This document shows, in pieces, positions 41,451 through 48,144 of a stretch of 48,144 nt of DNA. Numbering within the stretch: the first letter of the stretch is position 1; every line of letters starts with the position of its first letter. The position numbers were made by a program, and so were the translations under genes. Below the pieces are notes generated by a model. It saw only the letters and a program-made list of their open reading frames with translations. It made no database searches and was not told the origin of the DNA. This DNA is from Candidatus Heimdallarchaeota archaeon. GTDB taxonomy: Archaea > Asgardarchaeota > Heimdallarchaeia > Heimdallarchaeales > Kariarchaeaceae. The DNA is taken from contig WAMJ01000252.1 in assembly GCA_015522385.1 (NCBI GenBank), positions 1-48,144 of the forward strand, given 5' to 3'.

Positions 41451-42992
41451 TTACTGGTAGGAGACCTCGAGAAGTGATTCGTAGCTTGGCTTCACACTCT
41501 CGAATATCTGGTCGATGGTCTCCTTGTCGTAATTGTCAAGTTCCTCAAAGCTCACGACCAGTGCCCTGAGATCCTCGTCGGTGATGGAGCTCAGTTGCTC
41601 CAGCTCCTCCGTGACGTCCTCGACGCTGATGGAGGTCTTGCCTTCCCTGACGTGGTTTCTCAGTTCCTGCTTGATTGCCTGCAGTCCGTTGTTGATGAAT
41701 GCGGGGGAGATGTCGTACTGCTCAAGAGCCTCCTTGACCATCTCCAATGTGATGATGTTATTGGGGTCCTCATCGCTGTAAGCCCTGATCACCACCTCAC
41801 CTATGGCATTGTTCAACGTACGCAGGTCGATGTGCGGTGATCTCTGCGGATTGTGGATCTCGTCAAGACCCGTGTAGAAGTCCCTCCTTGCCACCCGGTT
41901 CTCCGACCTCACATCCTGTATCTTAACCGCAGCAGGTATAGACTCGGAGGCTACATAGGAGACGAACTCATAGGCCAACCTCGAGATAAAGTCCACCTTG
42001 CCCTCACCCGAGAGCTCGAGAAGCTTGATCATGGCGGGATTGGAGGGGATGTTCATCCTCGAGACGACGAGGTGATCTTGGAACATATCCCTGACGATAG
42101 CAATCCTGTTCTGCACATCACGTGCGGGCCACAGAACCTCGGGAATACGATTAATGATTGGTTGTGACTCCTCACCAAAGACCGTGAGAGGTGCGTTGGA
42201 CGTGAAGATGATCACCCCATCGACATAGACCGACTGCCCCGCGATGTTGTACTTGATACCCTGGGGGTCTTCAAGGAAGCCCATGAGGGATTCAAGAAGA
42301 GACAGGTGAAGCCTCTGGATCTCGTTGACCACCATGAAACCCTGTGAAAGAGTCCCGACCTTGTGAGTTGAGCTCTCGAAGGTCGTGCTGGTCTTGTCGG
42401 AAAAGAGTTGCTCGAGGTTCTCTGCACCTGCCAGGAGCATGTAAAGTGACTCGGGGTCATTCCTCGGGTCAATCTGTGACTGCCTGACAACTGTCTTCTC
42501 GACCTCCAGCTTCTTCAGTTTCTCAGGGAGCGTCTTGCTCACCTTGAGGACAGAGGCGGTGTTGTCAAGGTGCAACCTGTTCTTGGGGGTAGAGATCACC
42601 TCCTCGATGTTCGACCTGCAGTAGGGGCAGAGCGACTGCATGACCTCAATGGAGCTGAGGACATTCTCTCCGAAGTACCTCAGGATCTTAATAATGTAAC
42701 CAGCGTCTTCGAGGAATGGGCATCCCTTGATGTGCCATTTCCTGTCGTTGATCTCACGAGTGATGTGCCCAAGAAGAACCCTTGCAAACAGGGTCTTTGC
42801 CTCACCGGTGGGACCAGTAAGGAGGACCTTGCCACCGACTGCAATCTTGTCGAGGACAAACTCCTTGGTGTGGGTATTTCCACGAACTGAAGGATCGTTG
42901 ATAACTTCCTTTCGAAACTTGGAATTAGTAACTATAGATCTGACGCTACATCCATCGTAGCCTTGTTCTATCAGATCACCAATGTTGACCAT
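41451..42992 (-). CDS. AAA+ ATPase, PrkA/MoxR-like, with inserted cysteine motif
   Basis: A 513-residue AAA+ protein starting the operon. The Walker A is GPTGEAKT (residues 60-67). The Walker B-like strand is MVVNEIQ (219-226) with N223 in place of the usual aspartate, E224 kept. Sensor 1 is TSNAP (264-268) and an arginine finger-like R282 follows. Between Walker A and B there is an insertion with C91 (KGCPFLED) and C122/C125 (LCPYC), which resembles the zinc-binding insertion of PrkA-type serine kinase ATPases rather than standard MoxR. A minus-strand TATA CTTTTAACC about 18 nt before the ATG fits a leaderless mRNA. Confidence 0.82.
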   Translation of the reverse strand: MVNIGDLIEQGYDGCSVRSIVTNSKFRKEVINDPSVRGNTHTKEFVLDKIAVGGKVLLTGPTGEAKTLFARVLLGHITREINDRKWHIKGCPFLEDAGYIIKILRYFGENVLSSIEVMQSLCPYCRSNIEEVISTPKNRLHLDNTASVLKVSKTLPEKLKKLEVEKTVVRQSQIDPRNDPESLYMLLAGAENLEQLFSDKTSTTFESSTHKVGTLSQGFMVVNEIQRLHLSLLESLMGFLEDPQGIKYNIAGQSVYVDGVIIFTSNAPLTVFGEESQPIINRIPEVLWPARDVQNRIAIVRDMFQDHLVVSRMNIPSNPAMIKLLELSGEGKVDFISRLAYEFVSYVASESIPAAVKIQDVRSENRVARRDFYTGLDEIHNPQRSPHIDLRTLNNAIGEVVIRAYSDEDPNNIITLEMVKEALEQYDISPAFINNGLQAIKQELRNHVREGKTSISVEDVTEELEQLSSITDEDLRALVVSFEELDNYDKETIDQIFESVKPSYESLLEVSYQ

Positions 42993-43047
42993 AGTTGATA
43001 GGTTAAAAGTGCGGATTTAAGTCGCTCGATTAGTTCTAATATAGGAG

Positions 43048-43623
43048 TCAGTCCTCTTTTTTGCCCTTACTCAGCTCCTTGAGCAGAGGCTTCTTGACCA
43101 GCCCACGGTCGAATGTCATGCAGGTAAGCTTCAGCCAAGCAGCCACCTCGTCTTCCACACCCTCGACGTTGACGAAGACCTCCCATGGTCGATCCGTCAG
43201 CCTAATAAGATTCAGAGCCGAGAGTACCTCCACCCTTGATAGCGTTCCAACCCTCCTCTTCTCTGGGACCACGATGCACAGTGGATGTGGTGGAAGACCA
43301 CCCCAGATCAGATGGTTCCAGAATTCCCTCCTCACACGGTCGAGGTTGTCCTCGTCGAGGTCGATGTTCAGGACATAGCCATCCGTGAGATCTGACTGCT
43401 TGCGGATGAAGATGTCGGATATCATATCCAGCTCCTTGACCGACCAGTCGATGACAAGATCTTCGTCAGAGATATCGTCAATAAACGCCCTTGCCTTCCC
43501 TATCCTGAAGTACTCGATGGTCAATGGAAAACTGTCGTGCTTGCCCTGTAGGAACTTGATTAAGGAGACCACAATGCCCGTCGGAATTGGGAAAATATAA
43601 GACTTGAGGTTCTTCTTGGACAC
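43048..43623 (-). CDS. Unrecognised 191-residue cytoplasmic protein
   Basis: A mixed alpha/beta protein (IVVSLIKFLQGKHD, DLVIDWSVKELDMI, WEVFVNVEGVEDEVAAWLKL) with a basic C-terminal tail (KELSKGKKED). I do not know the family. The start is a GTG at 43623; about 45 nt upstream a TTTTTTAATC on the minus strand could be its TATA box. It lies upstream of the AAA+/VWA operon on the same strand with a gap of 55 bp, and might be co-regulated with it. Confidence 0.6.
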   Translation of the reverse strand: MSKKNLKSYIFPIPTGIVVSLIKFLQGKHDSFPLTIEYFRIGKARAFIDDISDEDLVIDWSVKELDMISDIFIRKQSDLTDGYVLNIDLDEDNLDRVRREFWNHLIWGGLPPHPLCIVVPEKRRVGTLSRVEVLSALNLIRLTDRPWEVFVNVEGVEDEVAAWLKLTCMTFDRGLVKKPLLKELSKGKKED

Positions 43624-43679
43624 AATCCGACAGCAATGAGGTGGAGGAGTGAAAGGTCAATAGATTAAAAAATGCAACT

Positions 43680-44306
43680 GTGGATATCCAATTATTGAAC
43701 AGAACAACGCAAATCACTGGAATATTACTGCTCATATTCGTCGGTAGTCAAGCATTCGTTGCAGTCAATGCCTACAGTCCAACATACGGTATCGAACTGG
43801 GCGACACGGTAACCATGTCATACGTAGGAACCAAGGAGAATGGAGATGTCTTCGACCAGAATGACGCTGCAACTTTTGATATCGACCGCCAAAAACTTAT
43901 CCCCGGATTCGTCGATGGAGTACTCGGGATGAAGATCGGAGAGAGGAAGAAGTTCGAAGTACCACCCGCAAGAGGATACCAAACAGGTGAACTCGCCGGC
44001 ATTTCACTCTTCTTCGACGTCAAGATCCTTTCAGTTGCTGGATACGATCCAAATGCAACCGAGGAAGTGGACGACAGTTTCTCCCGAACTATCATAGGAG
44101 TAAGTACTGCGATTCTCATACTTATCTTCGGGGCTTTCGGCTACGCCATGCTCAAGAACAACCTGATGCCGTCTTTGACGAAGTGCATAGCCTGTGGTGA
44201 AGCATACGAGGGTGTCTGTGACAACTGTGGAGCCGCATTCTGCCGGGCAGATTTCGGCCGTCGTTGCAGTGAGTGCGGCCACAAGACCTTCATTCCACGG
44301 AAGTAA
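43680..44306 (+). CDS. Membrane FKBP-type prolyl isomerase with cytoplasmic zinc motif
   Basis: A 208-residue protein: N-terminal membrane/signal helix, an extracellular FKBP domain (about 35-120: VTMSYVGTKENGDVFDQ, LIPGFVDGVLGMKIGERKKFEVPPARGY), a second membrane helix (about 138-158) and a cysteine-rich tail with CIACG, CDNCG, CRADFGRRC and CSECGH, which looks like a cross-brace zinc finger. FKBPs speed proline turning during protein folding, so an extracellular folding helper is likely. The start is a GTG at 43680; a TTG at 43695 is possible. Confidence 0.85.
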   Translation: MDIQLLNRTTQITGILLLIFVGSQAFVAVNAYSPTYGIELGDTVTMSYVGTKENGDVFDQNDAATFDIDRQKLIPGFVDGVLGMKIGERKKFEVPPARGYQTGELAGISLFFDVKILSVAGYDPNATEEVDDSFSRTIIGVSTAILILIFGAFGYAMLKNNLMPSLTKCIACGEAYEGVCDNCGAAFCRADFGRRCSECGHKTFIPRK

Positions 44307-44533
44307 GGGAGAAGAATTACAGAGATTCATGCCATACCAGAAGGATGGATACTCACGGAGGGAACAGTCCACTCCGCGTCTTTGAGACCATCATCTAGAT
44401 CCATCAGATTCTGTATCCACGCCCATTTGTGCACTACCCTGAGCATTTCAGATCTATTCCCCTACTAGACCACCGACCTAATCGATGCAGGCAGAACAAT
44501 ATTTAAGATAGTAACACCCTATCCTCGATTGAG

Positions 44534-45262
44534 ATGGAGCAAGGACGAGACTTCGAGGACAGGGTGGAGATCAGATCTGTCCACCACGCTGACAAGCCGC
44601 TGATCGACTTCCCAATCAATCTTGTGGATATCGAGAAACTACACCTCCACGAAATGGTGATCGAGAAGGAGTACGAAGGTCTCGTCGACCAATTGAGAAA
44701 AGATGGGTACCTCAGAACACCCATACTCATCACACAGGATCACATCATTCTCGACGGACACCACCGGTTCTCCGCCCTGAATAGGCTTGGAGTGAAGAAG
44801 ATACCAGCGATCATCCTTGACTACGACGACGACAACCTCGTTAAGGTAGACACATGGCACCCCATAGTCAGGAAGCCAGTAGATGAAGTCGCGGAGGAAC
44901 TGCAGAAGAGGGGGCTGACTGTAGAACCCTTAGAAGGAGATTACAAAAGCATGCTGGACAGGAGAGAGGTCGCCGCGGTGGTGGGAAATAAGAAGAAAAA
45001 ATTCAAAGTACTGGGAGACAGGGAGCAGGTCTTCACAGCGGTCCGTGAACTCTGGCTAGACGGGATCAGGTACGCCGACATCCCAGAGCTGGCATTCTCC
45101 ATCACCTCCGAGGAGATAACCGCCATCGCCTCATGGCCGTACACCAAAGAGGAGATAAAGCGGGTAGCCAAGAGCGATCGAGTATTCCTCCCAAAGACCA
45201 CTCGCCACTTCATGGACTTCCAGTTCCCAGACTACAGAGTGGAAATCAAGGACCTCTATTAG
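44534..45262 (+). CDS. serK: SerK-type free serine kinase (ParB/sulfiredoxin fold)
   Basis: A 242-residue protein resembling archaeal SerK, which phosphorylates free L-serine using ADP as donor, feeding cysteine synthesis via O-phosphoserine. The residues matching the known catalytic pair are E40 in [10 protein letters not shown] and D74 in LDGHHR, with the substrate segment RTPILI between them. ParB-family proteins share the fold, but the short length and absence of a helix-turn-helix favour SerK. A TATATTTAAG about 30 nt before the ATG supports this start. It stands alone. Confidence 0.82.
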   Translation: MEQGRDFEDRVEIRSVHHADKPLIDFPINLVDIEKLHLHEMVIEKEYEGLVDQLRKDGYLRTPILITQDHIILDGHHRFSALNRLGVKKIPAIILDYDDDNLVKVDTWHPIVRKPVDEVAEELQKRGLTVEPLEGDYKSMLDRREVAAVVGNKKKKFKVLGDREQVFTAVRELWLDGIRYADIPELAFSITSEEITAIASWPYTKEEIKRVAKSDRVFLPKTTRHFMDFQFPDYRVEIKDLY

Positions 45263-45377
45263 GTATTACCAAAGAACCTCTCCTAGAAATAAGGATCTCT
45301 GTCGATATGTGAGCTCAGAAGCAGACTTCCTACTCATACAAGCTAAGGTATTAATGCAGGTTCACCCACTGCTATCT

Positions 45378-45911
45378 ATGGAGTCAATCTTACTTGCCGG
45401 AGGGTGCTTCTGGTGCATCGAGACAATCTTCAATGAGCTCCGAGGAGTAGAATCAGCAGTCTCAGGGTACTCTGGAGGCCATGTCGAGAACCCGACCTAC
45501 GAGGCCGTCTGCTCAGGACGCACGGGCCACGCAGAGGTGGTCAAAGTGACCTTCGACCCCAAGGTCATCAGCCTTCGGGAGATCCTCGAGATCTTCTTCA
45601 CCATGCACGACCCCACGACACTGAACAGACAGGGCAACGATGTCGGAACACAGTACAGGTCAGCCGTCTTCTATGCCAACGAGGAACAAAAAAAGACCAC
45701 CGAGGAGGTCATCAGTGAATTCGAACAGAAGGGCATCTGGAAGAACAAGATCGTGACAGAGGTCTCAGAACTGGGGACGTTCTATCCCGCGGAGGACTAC
45801 CACCAGAACTACTTCAACAACAACAAGAACAGCAACATGTACTGCAAGATGGTCGTGGAGCCCAAGGTCATCAAGTTCAGGAAGAAGTTCTTCGACAGGC
45901 TCAAGAAGTAG
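45378..45911 (+). CDS. msrA: Peptide methionine-S-sulfoxide reductase A
   Basis: A 177-residue MsrA. The catalytic cysteine is C10 in GGCFWC, followed by [41 protein letters not shown] and the EDYHQ motif; a recycling cysteine lies in NMYCKM near the C-terminus. It repairs oxidised methionine with a thiol donor. The frame is open to 45309, but the ATG at 45378 puts GGCFWC at the standard position and lies about 27 nt after a TATTAATG box at 45348. Confidence 0.93.
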   Translation: MESILLAGGCFWCIETIFNELRGVESAVSGYSGGHVENPTYEAVCSGRTGHAEVVKVTFDPKVISLREILEIFFTMHDPTTLNRQGNDVGTQYRSAVFYANEEQKKTTEEVISEFEQKGIWKNKIVTEVSELGTFYPAEDYHQNYFNNNKNSNMYCKMVVEPKVIKFRKKFFDRLKK

Positions 45912-45971
45912 ATAAATCAATGAGAGTAGCCACCATCAGCGCCCAACCCAAGAGATATGCAAAGATCGGTC

Positions 45972-46589
45972 TCAGGGGACACTCTTGACCAGCCAAGAGA
46001 AGCCGAAAAACTCGAAGCCAATCACCTCAAACCAGAATGTCGGATTCTCAAAGAGCTCCAAGCCCGTGATCTCGAAGAAGACAATACCAACGACTGCCAG
46101 AAACATCACAATACCACACAGCCGGTAAACAGCCTTCTTCCAGCTCTTACCAGCTGGATTGAGCGTGAACAGGCAGAGGGCCATGTAGATCAACGATAAA
46201 AAGAACAGCAGAGTGAAGATCACATGAAGCCAGCCAACAAAATCACGTGGTTGGTTAGAAGGACTGGTAGGAACCACAGCTAGCAGAATCGAAAACACTC
46301 CAGCAGCAATACTCACCGCATCGTCATACGAACCAGGAAATCCCTTGTACGCTATGAGCATCCAGCCAAGAACTATGAAGAAACCAACAAACCACCACCG
46401 CATCACACTGTAGTAGTACGCACTGATCGAACCAAGGATCGTGAACCCGTTACCCACAACCAGAATACCCGGAAGCAACATTCCGATCAGCCCAATGATC
46501 AGACGAAGGATATTTGGAGAAATAAAACCGAGAAATAAACCGTTCCTCTGTATGGGATCAGAACTCGGCTGACTAGGACAGAATCTCAT
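45972..46589 (-). CDS. Integral membrane protein with about six helices
   Basis: A 205-residue protein with six or so hydrophobic segments. A conserved-looking loop SISAYYYSVMRWWFVGFFIVLG resembles a group of bacterial hypothetical membrane proteins that share S-I-S-A-Y-Y followed by M-R; their function is not known. The ATG at 46589 is about 26 nt after CCTTAATAATG on the minus strand, suggesting a leaderless message. It is downstream of the subtilase but separated by a T-run terminator and the 17-bp repeats, so probably independent. Confidence 0.65.
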   Translation of the reverse strand: MRFCPSQPSSDPIQRNGLFLGFISPNILRLIIGLIGMLLPGILVVGNGFTILGSISAYYYSVMRWWFVGFFIVLGWMLIAYKGFPGSYDDAVSIAAGVFSILLAVVPTSPSNQPRDFVGWLHVIFTLLFFLSLIYMALCLFTLNPAGKSWKKAVYRLCGIVMFLAVVGIVFFEITGLELFENPTFWFEVIGFEFFGFSWLVKSVP

Positions 46590-46727
46590 AACCCCACCAC
46601 TGAATACCTCATTATTAAGGAATAGGGGTCAACGACGGAGGACTGCACCAATGAAAGAACACAACAAATATCCTAAAAGGAGTTATTGTCAAGCAGGACT
46701 ACATCCATGAACCCCCACAATCAAGGT

Positions 46728-46829
46728 ATACAGAACAAGATAAAAGACAGAACAAGACAAGAGGCAGAAAATGACAAGAGGCAGAACAAGACAAGCGACA
46801 TAACAAGATAGGGGACATAAAATGACAAA
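46728..46829. repeat. Six tandem 17-bp repeats
   Basis: Six units in register: 46728, 46745, 46762, 46779, 46796 and 46813. The consensus is close to AGACAGAACAAGACAAG; units 2 and 5 carry AAAATGACAA in the middle. There are no spacers, so it is a minisatellite and not CRISPR. The plus strand is almost pure purine with A and C, a skew that could affect structure. It sits in the non-coding spacer. Confidence 0.85.
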
Positions 46830-46836
46830 AAAAAAA
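46827..46836 (-). terminator. T10 terminator of the subtilase gene
   Basis: A run of ten A on plus is ten T on the minus strand, about 130 nt after the subtilase stop. Archaeal RNA polymerase ends transcription at such T-runs without a hairpin. Confidence 0.5.
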
Positions 46837-46963
46837 TATTATCTATTTAACACTAAATTATGAAACAGAAGTTACATCAAATGGATCCCAAACAGAAATA
46901 ATCGGAAAGGGATTGAATAAAATATACAACAATGAAATAAAATGCTAAGGAGAGAGACTAACC

Positions 46964-47941
46964 TTATACAACAGCAGCTGCATTGACCATCCCGTAGGCA
47001 TCAGCTGATCCAACCACGAGGTTGAAGATCTGGGTGCTGGAGAAGCCCGGATGAGCAGCAATTGCCAAGGCAACAACTCCAGATACGTGGGGTGTAGCCA
47101 TTGAGGTTCCGGCCCAAGACTCGTAGTTGTTACCAGGGGTTGAGCTCAGGACGTCGACACCGGGAGCGAAGATGTCCTCTCCTCTGTTGGAGAAGGAAGC
47201 GATGTTGTTGCTGGAGTCCATGGCACCGACCTTGAGCACACCAGGGTATGCTGCGGGGTAGGAGGGAGAGCTTGCTCCGTCGTTTCCGGTAGCAGCGACA
47301 ATGACGACACCATTGTTGAGTGCGTAGTTGACTGCTGTCTCGAGCTCAGCGGTTCCGACTGAACCACCAAGAGACATGGAGATCACATCAGCGTCATCAG
47401 CTGTTCCAGCAACACCATCAGGTCCGTTCGTTGCGGTGATGATGCCCTCGGAGATTGCGGTGTATGTACCAGAACCCCTGTCTGAAAGTACCTTGAGGAT
47501 GTAAAGACTGACTTGGGGAGCAACTCCGAGCACACCAACTGCGTTGTCCTGTGCCGCAATTGTACCAGCTACGTGGGTTCCGTGACCCTGACCGTCCTCA
47601 CAAGCCCTGGTGTTTCCGGGGGTGCATTCGGTTGCGCTGACTGCTCGATTACCTTTATACCAGGAAAAACCCCACACAAAGAGACCCTGGAGGTCCTCGT
47701 GGGCAAAATCAAGACCTGTATCAAGGATCGCGACCTTGACGCCGCTCTCGTCGACTGTCTGCTGTGCAGTGTCCGCGTTTATTCGACTTATTCCCCAAGG
47801 AATAGACTGAGGTGTGGTACCTCCAGATCCTGGCTTTCCCTTGAGAATGTGTGCGATAGGCTCTGCTGAGCCCACGGAGATGAAAATCGAAGCGATGAAG
47901 ATCGTTACGACCGACATTGCAAGTAGTTTCGTTGTTTTCAT
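46964..47941 (-). CDS. Secreted subtilisin-like serine protease without visible propeptide
   Basis: A 325-residue S8 protease. A signal peptide (LLAMSVVTIFIASIFISVGSA) is followed by only about 20 residues before the mature-like PWGISRINA, so the inhibitor-type propeptide found in most subtilases is missing. The catalytic triad is D74 (ILDTGLD), H120 (GHGTHVAG) and S280 (GTSMATPH), with the oxyanion N220 (AATGN). An acidic loop around DGQGH and two cysteines (C106 and C114) may form a disulfide. I chose ATG 47941 because GAGGT is 6 nt upstream and a TATA CTTATATTA at about 47988-47996 puts the RNA start past the ATG at 47980. Confidence 0.9.
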   Translation of the reverse strand: MKTTKLLAMSVVTIFIASIFISVGSAEPIAHILKGKPGSGGTTPQSIPWGISRINADTAQQTVDESGVKVAILDTGLDFAHEDLQGLFVWGFSWYKGNRAVSATECTPGNTRACEDGQGHGTHVAGTIAAQDNAVGVLGVAPQVSLYILKVLSDRGSGTYTAISEGIITATNGPDGVAGTADDADVISMSLGGSVGTAELETAVNYALNNGVVIVAATGNDGASSPSYPAAYPGVLKVGAMDSSNNIASFSNRGEDIFAPGVDVLSSTPGNNYESWAGTSMATPHVSGVVALAIAAHPGFSSTQIFNLVVGSADAYGMVNAAAVV

Positions 47942-47987
47942 GTTTAAACCTCTACGAGATTTGTCTAATGAAATATTCATAATACAT

Positions 47988-47996
47988 AATATAAGT
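47988..47996 (-). promoter_or_regulatory. TATA box of the subtilase gene
   Basis: CTTATATTA on minus, giving an expected RNA start near 47965 and a leader of about 25 nt that contains GAGGT just before the ATG at 47941. Confidence 0.55.
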
Positions 47997-48144
47997 CTTT
48001 CTACAAAAATTTCATAACCTGTGCGCGATCCTCACGGAGAACTGAGCAATAATACGTGCGCGTTCGCGAAAAGATCGTAGGGTAGAGGGGTAGATTGCGT
48101 GATACTCGTAAAGGAGGTACGACAATCGTGCAGACTGGATACTA

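Larger units (their letters stand above)
46590..46963. other. Spacer with tandem repeats and terminator
   Basis: 374 bp between the membrane protein and subtilase genes, containing the TATA of the first, the repeat array at 46728-46829 and the T-run at 46827-46836. No ORF is supported. Confidence 0.5.

Noticed and set aside
44534..45262. ParB partition protein
   Set aside because: The fold motif is shared, but there is no helix-turn-helix or ParA neighbour and the E40/D74 pair fits SerK.
46728..46829. Possible CRISPR array
   Set aside because: Units are directly adjacent with no spacers and no cas genes are present.
47941..47980. Longer subtilase start at ATG 47980
   Set aside because: The predicted RNA start lies after it and a ribosome site precedes ATG 47941.

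Overview
The window reads as archaeal chromosome, and most likely an Asgard archaeon, with Heimdallarchaeia-like gene content my best guess. Evidence for archaea: many genes have a TATA-like box about 25 nt before a start codon with almost no leader; internal operon genes carry GGTGA/AGGTGATC-type ribosome binding sites; a tRNA-Glu gene has a 32-nt intron with a textbook bulge-helix-bulge; and there is a SerK-type free serine kinase. The Asgard guess rests mainly on a protein with two longin-like domains (10289-11170) and is an inference, not proof.

Layout. 1-2169: the tail of a LAGLIDADG homing-endonuclease-like ORF, a MntA/HepT toxin-antitoxin pair and a MobB-like P-loop protein. 2184-9854 (minus): a compact seven-gene chemosensory operon, receptor-CheY-CheW-tetraCheW-CheY-CheA-CheC, followed by the longin-like gene. 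11535-14912 (minus): a DeoC-ALDH16 operon for deoxyribose phosphate breakdown, divergent from a metallo-beta-lactamase-fold hydrolase. 16028-19398: a membrane CHAT/caspase-like protein, a winged-helix protein, a short direct repeat and a PRC-barrel protein. 19614-19720: intron-containing tRNA-Glu. 19834-25807: a three-gene operon encoding a large multipass protein, a VWA domain inserted in a dCache domain (the layout of the animal calcium-channel alpha2-delta subunit), and a second dCache protein with a coiled coil and a helix-turn-helix-like end. Then come a zinc/cation exporter, a DinB-like protein and a CAT-anticodon tRNA. 27812-32692: a second chemosensory operon, CheW-tetraCheW-CheY-CheA-CheC, in the same order as the first. 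33748-35992: a second receptor with CheB. 36399-37732: a secreted/membrane zinc-ribbon protein and a C_GCAxxG_C_C protein. 37756-42992: a four-gene operon of an AAA+ ATPase (PrkA/MoxR-like), a VWA protein, an unknown and a HEAT-like protein. 43048-47941: an unknown protein, membrane FKBP, SerK, MsrA, a membrane protein, a 17-bp tandem repeat and a secreted subtilase.

How the genes fit together. The dominant theme is signal reception: two complete parallel CheA/CheW/CheY/CheC pathways, two very different receptors, one CheB with a degraded receiver and no CheR or CheD, and no archaellum genes. Each pathway has an unusual adaptor with four CheW-like domains. The alpha2-delta-like operon between the two clusters adds further Cache sensors without a methyl-accepting signalling domain. 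I regard the tetra-CheW chemosensory pair and the VWA/dCache operon as the most novel content. All functions are assigned by reading sequence motifs; no database search was possible.
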